This document shows positions 52,268-60,820 of a stretch of DNA of 64,000 bases, piece after piece (the first letter of the stretch is position 1; every line of letters begins with the position of its first letter). Source of the DNA: Acidobacteriota bacterium (GTDB lineage Bacteria; Acidobacteriota; Terriglobia; 20CM-2-55-15). Under the pieces are notes generated by a model. That model ran no database searches. It was not told the DNA's origin and saw only the letters and a list, made by a program, of their open reading frames with translations. The stretch spans positions 1 to 64,000 of the forward strand of contig QHWY01000105.1 of NCBI GenBank assembly GCA_003223875.1, read 5' to 3'. Made by a program: the position numbers and the translations under genes.

Positions 52268-52352
52268 TTCGGGGTCAGACGGGTGAATTCCCTATTTTCC
52301 TTATGGAATCTTTGATTGGAAAATAGGGAATTCACCCGTCTGACCCCGAATT
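52266..52352. repeat. Perfect 35-bp inverted repeat (GGGGTCAGACGGG hairpin)
   Basis: 52266-52300 is the exact complement of 52318-52352, with a 17-nt loop. It begins at the stop codon of the upstream gene and ends 10 nt before the purH ATG. It may terminate upstream transcription or mask the purH ribosome-binding site (GGAG lies just outside the stem). Confidence 0.75.
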
Positions 52353-52362
52353 TGGAGATTTC

Positions 52363-53907
52363 ATGCGACGAATTGAACGCGCGCTGATCAGCGTGTATGA
52401 CAAAACCGGAATCGTCGAATTTGCGAAGATGTTGGCCAGCCTCAAAGTCGAAATCATTTCTACCGGAGGTACATCGCGGTTGCTGCGTTCCAACGGTATT
52501 GCGGTGCGCGAGGTATCCGACCTGACGGGATTTCCCGAGATCTTGGATGGGCGGGTGAAAACCCTGAGTCCGCGAATTGCAGGAGGCCTGCTTGCCATCC
52601 GCAACAACTCGGAACACATGAAGCAGGTAGCGGCACATGAAATCCCGCTGATCGATCTCGTATGTGTAAACCTTTACCCGTTTGTAGAGACCATCCACAA
52701 GCCCGGTGTGCAGTTTGACGAGGTCATTGAGAATATCGACATCGGCGGGCCATCCATGATTCGAGCGGCCGCGAAAAATTTTCAGGACGTGGCAGTTGTT
52801 ACATCACCGGCGGACTACAAAATGGTTGCGGCGGCACTCGCCGAAGGAGGCGGCTTGTTCAGGCACGAAACGCTTTTTGATCTGGCGCGCAAAGCGTTTC
52901 TTTGCACTGCCAGGTACGATGCGCAGGTCGCGCAATACCTGTCTCATAGCGGACACGACAGCGCTTTTCCGCCAAACATCTTCATGGACTTCGAAAAAAT
53001 TTCCGACTTGCGCTACGGTGAGAACCCGCATCAACGCGCCGGGTTTTACAAGTGGGGCGGCCGGCCGGCTTACGGGCTGGCTGCTGCAAAGCAGATCCAG
53101 GGAAAAGAACTCTCCTACAACAATCTGATCGATGCCGAAGCGGCCTGGAATCTCGTGTGCGAATTTGATTCCGCAGCCTGCTGCATCATCAAACACACGA
53201 ATCCTTGCGGTACGGCGATCGCCGATTCACTGCGCGATGCGTATTTGAAAGCTTACGCAGCGGATCCCGTGTCCGCATTTGGTTCGATTATTGCTCTGAA
53301 CAGAACGGCTGATGACGAGACTGCTACCGAACTGGCCAAGCTGTTCGTCGAAGCGGTGATTGCGCCGGATTATCGGCCGGAGGCGCTATCGATTCTCGCT
53401 GCGAAGAAGAATCTTCGGGTCTTGTCGATCGATCGCGCCGCCCTCTCTCAAGGGGAGACGGAAATGAGGAGGGTGTCCGGCGGCATTCTTTTACAAGATG
53501 TGGATAACGCTTTGTTTGGTCCGGAATCCAGAATCGTCACGAAACGCCGGCCGACGGAAAATGAGCATCGGGATCTACATTTTGCCTGGCGTGTGGTCAA
53601 GCATGTGAAGTCCAATGCCATTGTTCTCGCTGAGAGCGGCCGCACAGTGGGCGTGGGAGCTGGGCAAATGAGCCGGGTGGACTCGGTCAAACTCAGTATT
53701 CAGAAGGCACAACCTACTGCCAAAGGATCCGTATTGGCTTCGGACGCTTTCTTTCCTTTTCGCGACGGAATCGATGAAGCCGGAAGAGCCGGCGTGACGG
53801 CAATAGTCCAACCCGGGGGCTCGGTCCGCGATGCTGAGGTTATCGAAGCAGCCGACGAGCATGGCATCGCGATGATTTTTACGGGTTTAAGACATTTCAA
53901 ACACTAG
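52363..53907 (+). CDS. purH: Bifunctional AICAR formyltransferase / IMP cyclohydrolase
   Basis: 514 residues. The N-terminal IMPCH domain has [33 protein letters not shown] and [12 protein letters not shown]. The C-terminal transformylase has [49 protein letters not shown] and [14 protein letters not shown]. Last two steps of IMP synthesis. The start is ATG 52363 after GGAG. Confidence 0.97.
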   Translation: MRRIERALISVYDKTGIVEFAKMLASLKVEIISTGGTSRLLRSNGIAVREVSDLTGFPEILDGRVKTLSPRIAGGLLAIRNNSEHMKQVAAHEIPLIDLVCVNLYPFVETIHKPGVQFDEVIENIDIGGPSMIRAAAKNFQDVAVVTSPADYKMVAAALAEGGGLFRHETLFDLARKAFLCTARYDAQVAQYLSHSGHDSAFPPNIFMDFEKISDLRYGENPHQRAGFYKWGGRPAYGLAAAKQIQGKELSYNNLIDAEAAWNLVCEFDSAACCIIKHTNPCGTAIADSLRDAYLKAYAADPVSAFGSIIALNRTADDETATELAKLFVEAVIAPDYRPEALSILAAKKNLRVLSIDRAALSQGETEMRRVSGGILLQDVDNALFGPESRIVTKRRPTENEHRDLHFAWRVVKHVKSNAIVLAESGRTVGVGAGQMSRVDSVKLSIQKAQPTAKGSVLASDAFFPFRDGIDEAGRAGVTAIVQPGGSVRDAEVIEAADEHGIAMIFTGLRHFKH

Positions 53908-53917
53908 CTCATATGCG

Positions 53918-53923
53918 TATAAT
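53918..53923 (+). promoter_or_regulatory. -10 element of the TPR gene
   Basis: A perfect TATAAT lies 13 nt upstream of ATG 53937 and overlaps an earlier in-frame ATG (53913), which argues for the later start. TTCAAA 17 nt upstream is a weak -35. Confidence 0.45.
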
Positions 53924-53936
53924 GGGTCTGAATGTT

Positions 53937-55916
53937 ATGAATAAATATCTGCTCGTGTTCGTGCTGGCGGTTGGTTTCTTGACCACCGGTTTGGCAAACA
54001 GCGGATTTGCTCAGACGAAAGCGAATTCGCGCACCGAAGCTTATTACCACTTTTCGAAGGCGCGAATGCTCGATGATCAAGGGCAGTCAGCCCAGGCAAT
54101 CGACGAATACAAGAAGGCGCTTGAACTGGATCCGAACAATTCGTTGATTTTTTCCGAAATGGCCGAAAGTTATTTGCGAAACAACCGGCTGCGGGAAGCC
54201 GTCGATGTGGCGCAAAAGGCCATCCAGGCGGATCGCGACAATATCGAGGCCCACAAGCTTTTGACCACGGTCTACCTACAGGTGATTGGAAGGGCCAGCG
54301 CGCAGCAACCGCCGAGCACGGAAACGATCAACAACGCCATCCATGAATTTGAGGAGATCGTCCGGATCGATCCCACGGAACGCCAATCGTTCTTGATGCT
54401 CGGCCGGCTCTATCAAATCAAAGGCGAACGAGACAAGGCCGCCGATATCTATAAGAAATTCCTCGGAGTTGAACCGGGTTCTGAAGAAGGTGTGACGGCT
54501 CTTGCGAAGCTGCACATGGATGCGGGCAACTACAAGGAAGCGGTCGAATTGCTCGAAAGTTTTGTGAAGCAAAGGCCCGATTCCGACAGTGCTCTTCAGA
54601 CGCTGGGTGAGGCGTACTCCGACATGCAAGAGTACGCTAAGGCGGCGGAGGCCTACAAGCGAGCCAGTGAACTCGATCCCGACAACGTCGAGCTTAAAAA
54701 GGCCGAGGCGCAGGCCTTGTTTCTCGCCGACGACATCGATAGTGCCGGAAAAAGGTACGAAGATTTGATCAAGGTCGAGCCCGAGGACGGAGTCGCGCGG
54801 CTAAGACTCGGCCAAATCTATCGGCGTCAAATGAAATATGATTTGGCGCGGCAGAACCTGGAGAAGGCGAGCCAGGCTTTCCCGGACAGCATCGAAATTC
54901 AATTCAATCTTGTCCTGCTCGATCGGGATCAAGGCCGGCTCGACGAGGCGCTGAAACTCGCGAACGATCTTCTCAAGAAGACCGAAAAAGCGAACGGCCG
55001 CTATACAGAAGCCGAGAAGCAAAATCGGCGGATTTTCCTCATTAATCAGGCGATTTTGAATCAGACGCTTGGGAATTATAACGAGGCGGTGCGCACATTC
55101 ACGGAAGTGAAGGGGCTCACCAATGAAAAAGACGGCCGCGTCGATGCCTTGATCATTGAGACCTATCGCCTCGCAAAGAATCTCGACAAGGCTCTGCAGC
55201 ATACCGAGCAGGCGCTTTCAGAAACTCCGGGCAGCCGGCAGCTTCAAATGGTTCGTGCCGACCTCGTCGCAGAAAAAGGCAAGGTGGACGAAGGTATTAA
55301 AGCTCTTCAGCAATTACAAAGAGGAAACGAGGAAGATCTCGATGTGCTTTCGGCAATGGTGAGCGTGTATCAGCGCGCAAAGCGCTTTGATGATGCTCAG
55401 AATGTCCTCAATCGAGCGACTCAGCGTTTTCCCAACCAAGAGCAGGTACACTTCCTCCAAGGCTCGCTATACGAAAAGCAAAAGAAGTACAACGACGCTG
55501 AAAAGGCGTTTCGCAAGGCACTCGAAATCCAGAAAGACGACCCGGCTGTCCTTAACTATTTGGGGTTCATGTTTGCCGACCGTGGAATCCGCCTGGACGA
55601 AGCGGAGGCTATGGTCCAAAAGGCCGTGCAGGCCGATCCGACCAACGGTGCTTACCTCGACAGCTTGGGTTGGGTTTACTTCAAGCAGAACCGGTTCGAT
55701 CGTGCTGAGGAATATTTGAAGAAGGCCATTGTTTTCCTGAGCACGGATTCCAACATCCATGACCATTTGGGCGATGTTTACTTCAAAACCAAACGGTATG
55801 ACGAAGCCCGGGCCGAATGGAACAAGACGCTACAGCTATCGACGGAACCAGAAGAAATTGATAGGGTTAAGAAAAAACTGGACGAACTGAAAACAACGAA
55901 GGCAGCCAAAAAATAA
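53937..55916 (+). CDS. Exported TPR-repeat protein
   Basis: 659 residues. Signal peptide (KYLLVFVLAVGFLTTGLANS), then about sixteen TPR-type helix pairs from residue 35 to the end (for example YYHFSKARMLDDQGQSAQAI and YLDSLGWVYFKQNRFDRAEE). The last repeats have the GW-Y-x-K-x-x-x-x-x-A pattern seen in envelope TPR scaffolds. Such proteins assemble outer-membrane or secretion complexes. It ends in a Lys-rich tail. The partner is not known. Confidence 0.85.
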   Translation: MNKYLLVFVLAVGFLTTGLANSGFAQTKANSRTEAYYHFSKARMLDDQGQSAQAIDEYKKALELDPNNSLIFSEMAESYLRNNRLREAVDVAQKAIQADRDNIEAHKLLTTVYLQVIGRASAQQPPSTETINNAIHEFEEIVRIDPTERQSFLMLGRLYQIKGERDKAADIYKKFLGVEPGSEEGVTALAKLHMDAGNYKEAVELLESFVKQRPDSDSALQTLGEAYSDMQEYAKAAEAYKRASELDPDNVELKKAEAQALFLADDIDSAGKRYEDLIKVEPEDGVARLRLGQIYRRQMKYDLARQNLEKASQAFPDSIEIQFNLVLLDRDQGRLDEALKLANDLLKKTEKANGRYTEAEKQNRRIFLINQAILNQTLGNYNEAVRTFTEVKGLTNEKDGRVDALIIETYRLAKNLDKALQHTEQALSETPGSRQLQMVRADLVAEKGKVDEGIKALQQLQRGNEEDLDVLSAMVSVYQRAKRFDDAQNVLNRATQRFPNQEQVHFLQGSLYEKQKKYNDAEKAFRKALEIQKDDPAVLNYLGFMFADRGIRLDEAEAMVQKAVQADPTNGAYLDSLGWVYFKQNRFDRAEEYLKKAIVFLSTDSNIHDHLGDVYFKTKRYDEARAEWNKTLQLSTEPEEIDRVKKKLDELKTTKAAKK

Positions 55917-55964
55917 TTCGAACCTACCTTTCCTCGTGGCTGTCATTATTTCAGACATCGACGG

Positions 55965-56513
55965 ATGAAGACGGTCGCTGTTCGAGCAGAAGACATTGAT
56001 TTTGACGCTGCTGCTCGGGAGCATCGCCCGTTCTTGCTTCAAATAGCGGTCGCTTCAACGCGTAACCCGACAGACGCGGAAGACATTGTGCAAGAAGCTC
56101 TTATGCGCGGTTATCGAGGGATTAAGCGATTTCGAGGCGACTGTCCGCTGCGGATCTGGTTGTCCCGTATCGTCGTTCGCGTGGCGATCAATCATCATCG
56201 GAGTCTCGCCCGCCGTGTGAAGCGGTGGGTCTTCTTTGGAGACCTGCAGTCGGTTTACGAAGATGGCTCGGTGCAGGAATTCGAACCGGCGGACCCGCGA
56301 GGCCTGTTCGATCGCGAGGCGGTGTTGGACATACGCAAACATGTGAACCGTCTTCCCGATGAGGTTCGGATGCCGCTGGTGATGCTGGCCGTGGATGGAT
56401 TGACTATTCCGGAAATCGCCGGCATTCTCGAAATCCCGGAAGGAACGGTAAAGTCCAGAATCTTCTATGCGCGCAAGCGGCTGAAGCAGGCGTTGCAAGC
56501 TAGGAAAAGGTAA
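55965..56513 (+). CDS. ECF-type RNA polymerase sigma factor
   Basis: 182 residues. Region 2 (HRPFLLQIAVASTRNPTDAE, DIVQEALMRGYRGIKRF, IWLSRIVVRVAINHHR) and region 4 (LPDEVRMPLVMLAVDGL, IPEIAGILEIPEGTVKSRIF) are intact, with no region 1 or 3. The next gene, 8 nt on, encodes a zinc-binding membrane anti-sigma factor, so it is probably held inactive until an envelope signal appears. Confidence 0.93.
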   Translation: MKTVAVRAEDIDFDAAAREHRPFLLQIAVASTRNPTDAEDIVQEALMRGYRGIKRFRGDCPLRIWLSRIVVRVAINHHRSLARRVKRWVFFGDLQSVYEDGSVQEFEPADPRGLFDREAVLDIRKHVNRLPDEVRMPLVMLAVDGLTIPEIAGILEIPEGTVKSRIFYARKRLKQALQARKR

Positions 56514-56521
56514 GAATCAAG

Positions 56522-57361
56522 ATGACTGTTGATTGCCAATGGATCGAGAAAAACTTGGAAGCCCTGTTCTGCGACACGCTGAGCCCGGAACAGAATCGGA
56601 TTGCCCGGGCACATATCGAGAGCTGTGACTCTTGCGGAAAGGAAGTCGCGACCCTGAAAGCGATCGATCCACTGGTCAAAAGATACTTCCAAAGCGAACT
56701 CGATCGAGCGCTGAGGGTCCGTGTGGCTGGACGCCGCTTGCCGGCAAGTCGATTCCTCGGCCTCGGTTCGGCAGCACTGGTCGCAGCATCCGTGCTGCTC
56801 GTTTTTGCGTTGCGTACACCACCCCAGCGACCTGCCACCGCTGCAAGTTCCTCGGTGCAAGGAACGACCGAGTCTCAATCGTCAGAGGCAACACCTGTAG
56901 TGAAAAGTACGGATGCGGTAAATGTCGAACGCGCTAAGCCAGATGCAAGTGCGTCGGTTGAGCCCCCGCAAACCGCTCGTGCTGCCGCTGCGACTAACGA
57001 GAACGCTCCTCAATTCCTTGTGACCGACCCGGCAGGATATTCGCGCACTCTTAGCGATTACCGCGGTTATGTCTTGGTTATCGGCGTTCTAAACGTCCGT
57101 CAGGCCGATTCGGCATCAAATCTCGAGCGCCTGTATAAAGCTTTCGGCTCGAATCCAAAATTCCGGTTCGTTGCCGTCTCCCTCGACCGCCAGCCCAGAC
57201 CTGCGGAAACAACGTTCCCCGTAACTTACAATGAGGGTTCTACGCTGTTTGGTGCCAAACCGGGAGACTTTGTGCTGCTGGATCAAACTGGATCGATTCA
57301 GTTGCGCGGCTCGCTCGTCAAGGATTACGACAGCCTTTTCAAGCGGTTACAGGAAAACTAG
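56522..57361 (+). CDS. Membrane anti-sigma factor with a cysteine-less thioredoxin-like periplasmic domain
   Basis: 279 residues. The cytoplasmic zf-HC2 domain carries H31, C35 and C38 (HIESCDSC). One membrane helix spans about 79-97, a Ser/Thr/Pro/Ala-rich linker runs to about 163, and residues 164-279 form a redoxin/AhpC-like domain (FLVTDPAGYSRTLSDYRGYV, FRFVAVSLDRQ, FVLLDQTGSIQLRG). Where thiol enzymes carry the catalytic Cys after the first strand, this protein has GVLNVRQADS. It presumably binds a ligand or partner rather than reducing disulfides. Released sigma would follow proteolysis or binding; that is inferred. Confidence 0.82.
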   Translation: MTVDCQWIEKNLEALFCDTLSPEQNRIARAHIESCDSCGKEVATLKAIDPLVKRYFQSELDRALRVRVAGRRLPASRFLGLGSAALVAASVLLVFALRTPPQRPATAASSSVQGTTESQSSEATPVVKSTDAVNVERAKPDASASVEPPQTARAAAATNENAPQFLVTDPAGYSRTLSDYRGYVLVIGVLNVRQADSASNLERLYKAFGSNPKFRFVAVSLDRQPRPAETTFPVTYNEGSTLFGAKPGDFVLLDQTGSIQLRGSLVKDYDSLFKRLQEN

Positions 57362-57379
57362 TTAGACAGGTTGGTTTCA

Positions 57380-57512
57380 AGTCTTTGCAGCCTTGTATTT
57401 CCCAAAACAACACTGCTGCCGCGTTTGCAACGTTGCTTTTCCAATAGCAACACTGCCGGCCCGTTTGTAGCGCTGCTTTTGCAAAAACAACACTGCTGCC
57501 GCGTTTCCAACA
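57380..57512. repeat. 40-bp tandem repeat array (about three copies)
   Basis: Units begin with CAACACTGCTGCCGCGTTTG at 57408, 57448 and 57488, exactly 40 bp apart, preceded by a degenerate partial unit from about 57380. The units differ at a few bases. Non-coding, between the anti-sigma gene and the MITE-like copy. Confidence 0.75.
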
Positions 57513-57521
57513 GAGACCTTC

Positions 57522-57831
57522 TAGTGTGGTGTCCCACTTCGTGTTTGACACCGATTTGGGGTGGGTGCATTCCCCTCCTTGCAAAGGAGGGGTGGACGCG
57601 CCATTAGCAAAATGGATCCGTTCCGAAAAAAGGCGCGGACGGGGTGGTCGCTCACAAGCGATGCTTCGGAATGCGTTTGTGCAACGTGGCGCGTGAGCGA
57701 CCACCCCGTCTGCGGCTCTTCGGTGGCTTCGCGACTTTTGATTGATGCCGCAGCCACCCCTTTGTAAGGAGGGGAATGTACCCAAACTGAAACATGTCTG
57801 CTTCTCAAAATTTATTTGGGACACCACACTA
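57522..57831. mobile_element. MITE-like element, copy 2 (310 bp, inverted relative to copy 1)
   Basis: Bounded by TAGTGTGGTGTCCCA / TGGGACACCACACTA. About six differences from copy 1 over 310 bp. It is flanked by C and G so that the ends read C-TA-G. On the minus strand its terminal TAG is the stop codon of the adjacent TonB-dependent receptor (57831-57829). Confidence 0.8.
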
Positions 57832-60795
57832 GAAAACAATCTTCGCAGCCAGTTGAAGGATGCGCGGATCGTAGACCGACTGCGGCCAGCCGAAGGCGGT
57901 CGACGGCATTGCCGGGTTGGCCAGAGGCCGGAAGAAACCTCCGCTGAAGGTATAACGCGTCGTTAACATGCCGCTGATATTCGCGCGATTGGTTACGTTG
58001 AACAGCTCAGCAATCAACTGAAGACGCACGCGTTCGCTTTGGAGCGGAACGTCCTTGCTGAGGCGCAGGTCGACGGCAACGAATTCAGGGCCGCGGATCG
58101 TATTCCGGCCGATTCCCGGTGTGCGGTCATTGGCAGTATTGCTATCGTTGCCGGGATCACCCGTGGTGACGTCGTTGAATGCACGGCCCGACTGGGCCTG
58201 TGTGATCAGGCCAAAGTGCCAATCATTCAGGAATCCCTTGAGCACTGGATTTGAGACGGAATTGGCGTAGTTGATGTCCCAAACTCCTGATAGCACGAAA
58301 CGGTGACGGATATCGGAAGCCCCTGGCCCGCGGTCAAAATTGGGAGCTAAGGTGTCCTGAGCCACCTTGGCATCGTCGCCGGCATTGCCGGGTACGACGG
58401 AAGTGGCATCGGGCGTGGTATCCAGTACTTTGGAAAACGTATAGGACACTTGCGCCTCGAAACGATCGGCAAACCGGCGCTGAAAATGGACGAATCCACC
58501 GTGATAAATCGCGTTACCTCCGCTGTCGAACAGCGAGATGCGGCCGAAGGCTGGATTTGGACGTGCCGGTCCAGTTGTCCCGGGATGGCGGAAATACGTG
58601 ACAGGTGTTCCCTCTGCCGCTGTGCACACCGCGAAAGTCGGACAGATATATCCAGTGGTGGGCTGTGAAGGAAGCAAGTTGATGTCCCGCGTTCGAGTCA
58701 GGTGCGTACCGTTAACCCCAAGATAGCCGACCGTCACGCTAGAGCCGCGGCCCGCCGCGATTTCAGTTTGCACGCTGAACTGCTGTGTTCTGGGGGTCTT
58801 GAAGTTCCGGTCGGTGACATAAATATCCGGCGGAGAACCGGCTCCCGGTGGCGCGGCTAAAATGTTGGGGTACGTCGGGAGATTCGTTATAACCAGAAAC
58901 TGCTGAGTCGCGAAACCGTTATTGAGTATCGCCGTACTCAGCAGCAATCCGGGTGTCCGAGCGTAATAAATGCCATATCCGCCGCGCACAACTATTTTCT
59001 CGGTATTGGTAACGCGATATGCAAATCCAACTCGCGGTCCCAAATTAATGGAATCTGTGGGAATTCGGTCGGTACGGAGATCGGCTGCCGCGAGCTGCGC
59101 GTTGGGATTCTGATAGTCCGGTTGACGATATTTGAAATAGTCGTACCGGAGTCCATAGTTCAACGTCAACCGCTCAGTCGTGCGCCAGGAATCTTGCGCA
59201 AAGAACGCCCACTCATTGACGTCGGGATGGCTTATCGGGGCTCCGTTACCCCTACCGGCAAAGGACTGCCGAAAATTAGAAGGCGTTCCATTGAGGAAGT
59301 CGTTCCAACTATTGTATGTATAACCACCGGCGAAGAATCCCGGGAAATAGTTTTCCGCGCGCAGGAAGTTGAAATCGAAGCCCATTTTGTACGAATGGCG
59401 TCCACGCAAATAAGACAATGAGCCCGTTGGCTGGTACGCATAGGTGTTCGTGAACCGTGGACTGAAATTGTTGGCGCCGAAAAGTACTCCATTAATGATG
59501 TTGACCTCCGGCCCCGCCGTGTTGGCAAATCCCGGTTGTTTATCCTGTACAAAGTTGAAGTGCATCTCCGCGACCATTCGAGAGCTCAGAGTCCGGTTGT
59601 AGACGAGCGCGATATTGTCGGTGTTGACTTCGTTGTTGCCGGAGTGCTCCTCAGCGACACTTGAACCGAAAGATTCCTGATTAAGACCTGTATAGCGGCT
59701 CAGGTTGTATCGGATACTGAGCCGGTCTCTATCGGAGATGTTCCAATCGCCCTTCACGAGTCCCAAGTTATTTTCCAAACCTATCAGGTAGGGCTTCAGA
59801 TATTTCCCGAACGGACCTGCCACACCGCCTGGCGGCGTGACGTTCGGCACCACGATATTTGTCACTTTGTTCCGCTGCGCGTCGTAGCTCAGGAAGAAGA
59901 ACAGCTTGTCGCGCTGGATCGGTCCACCGAAAGTTCCACCGAACTGGTTGAAATGATATGGACTCTTCGGCATCCTGTTACGGTTATTGATGAAGGTATT
60001 GGCGTTGATTCCTTTGTCTCGATAAAACTCAAATGCTGATCCATGGAAGTCATTGGTTCCGCTGCGCGTGATGACGTTGATCACGCCTCCGCCGGCGCGT
60101 CCGATTTCAGCCGCGAAAGCGTTGGAATTCACCTGAAATTCCTGTATCGCACCCTGGCTGAATGCAGGAGGTCGAAAACCGGTTCGGCCTGTCGCCTGAC
60201 CAAAGAACAGATTGTTCGAATCCGCGCCGTCCACCAGCATCGCATTGCTTGGACCGCGCTGGCCACCAAAAGCCAGATCGCCACTCCGAGTCGGATCCCT
60301 AACGACACCTGGAGTCAGAACGGCCAGATCGAGAAAACTTCTGCCGTTGAGCGGCAGATCGGCAACGGAGCGCATATCGATTGTAGTTGCCACATTCGAA
60401 CGCGTCGTTTCGATCACCGGGATTACATCCGCGACAGACACGCTCTCCGTGATCCCGCCAACTTCCAATTTGGCGTCCACAGTTACGACGGCACCGACGG
60501 TTAAAGGGACATTCTTTTGAATGACCATCTTGAAACCCGGGGCCTCTATAGTTAAGTCGTAATTCCCGGAAGGCAGACCACCGAATCTGTAAAGGCCGGC
60601 ATTCGTGGTTTCCATGGCTCTCGTAAGACCAATCTCCGTGCTGTGAACCGCGACCTTTGCGCCTGCGACAACAGCGTTCGATGGATCGGTCACCACACCA
60701 TTGAGAGTAGCGCTGGCGATCTCCGACTGTGCGAACAGGAATCCACCGCAGAGCAGAACAATAGTGATGGCTATCGAAACGAGTTTCTTGGACAT
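57829..60795 (-). CDS. TonB-dependent receptor with N-terminal carboxypeptidase-regulatory-like domain (Oar-type), copy 1
   Basis: 988 residues from ATG 60795. Signal peptide (LVSIAITIVLLCGGFLFAQS), a carboxypeptidase-regulatory-like domain (ATLNGVVTDPSNAVVAGAKV), a plug-like region (VADLPLNGRSFLDLAVLTPG, GRAGGGVINVITRSGTNDFH) and a long beta barrel ending in ...AAKIVF, the expected terminal Phe. No clear TonB box. Probably imports a polymer or peptide. The stop codon coincides with the end of the MITE-like copy 2. Confidence 0.9.
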   Translation of the reverse strand: MSKKLVSIAITIVLLCGGFLFAQSEIASATLNGVVTDPSNAVVAGAKVAVHSTEIGLTRAMETTNAGLYRFGGLPSGNYDLTIEAPGFKMVIQKNVPLTVGAVVTVDAKLEVGGITESVSVADVIPVIETTRSNVATTIDMRSVADLPLNGRSFLDLAVLTPGVVRDPTRSGDLAFGGQRGPSNAMLVDGADSNNLFFGQATGRTGFRPPAFSQGAIQEFQVNSNAFAAEIGRAGGGVINVITRSGTNDFHGSAFEFYRDKGINANTFINNRNRMPKSPYHFNQFGGTFGGPIQRDKLFFFLSYDAQRNKVTNIVVPNVTPPGGVAGPFGKYLKPYLIGLENNLGLVKGDWNISDRDRLSIRYNLSRYTGLNQESFGSSVAEEHSGNNEVNTDNIALVYNRTLSSRMVAEMHFNFVQDKQPGFANTAGPEVNIINGVLFGANNFSPRFTNTYAYQPTGSLSYLRGRHSYKMGFDFNFLRAENYFPGFFAGGYTYNSWNDFLNGTPSNFRQSFAGRGNGAPISHPDVNEWAFFAQDSWRTTERLTLNYGLRYDYFKYRQPDYQNPNAQLAAADLRTDRIPTDSINLGPRVGFAYRVTNTEKIVVRGGYGIYYARTPGLLLSTAILNNGFATQQFLVITNLPTYPNILAAPPGAGSPPDIYVTDRNFKTPRTQQFSVQTEIAAGRGSSVTVGYLGVNGTHLTRTRDINLLPSQPTTGYICPTFAVCTAAEGTPVTYFRHPGTTGPARPNPAFGRISLFDSGGNAIYHGGFVHFQRRFADRFEAQVSYTFSKVLDTTPDATSVVPGNAGDDAKVAQDTLAPNFDRGPGASDIRHRFVLSGVWDINYANSVSNPVLKGFLNDWHFGLITQAQSGRAFNDVTTGDPGNDSNTANDRTPGIGRNTIRGPEFVAVDLRLSKDVPLQSERVRLQLIAELFNVTNRANISGMLTTRYTFSGGFFRPLANPAMPSTAFGWPQSVYDPRILQLAAKIVF

Positions 60796-60820
60796 GACAG
60801 GCACTGTTTCCTTTCTCTTA

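Noticed and set aside
55965-57361. FecI/FecR-type iron signalling system for the TonB receptors
   Set aside because: The anti-sigma is zf-HC2 with a redoxin-like domain, not FecR, and the receptors carry a carboxypeptidase-regulatory-like domain rather than the FecA signalling domain. A functional link is unproven.
57380-57512. CRISPR-like array
   Set aside because: Units are 40 bp head-to-tail with no distinct spacers and no cas genes; a simple tandem repeat.
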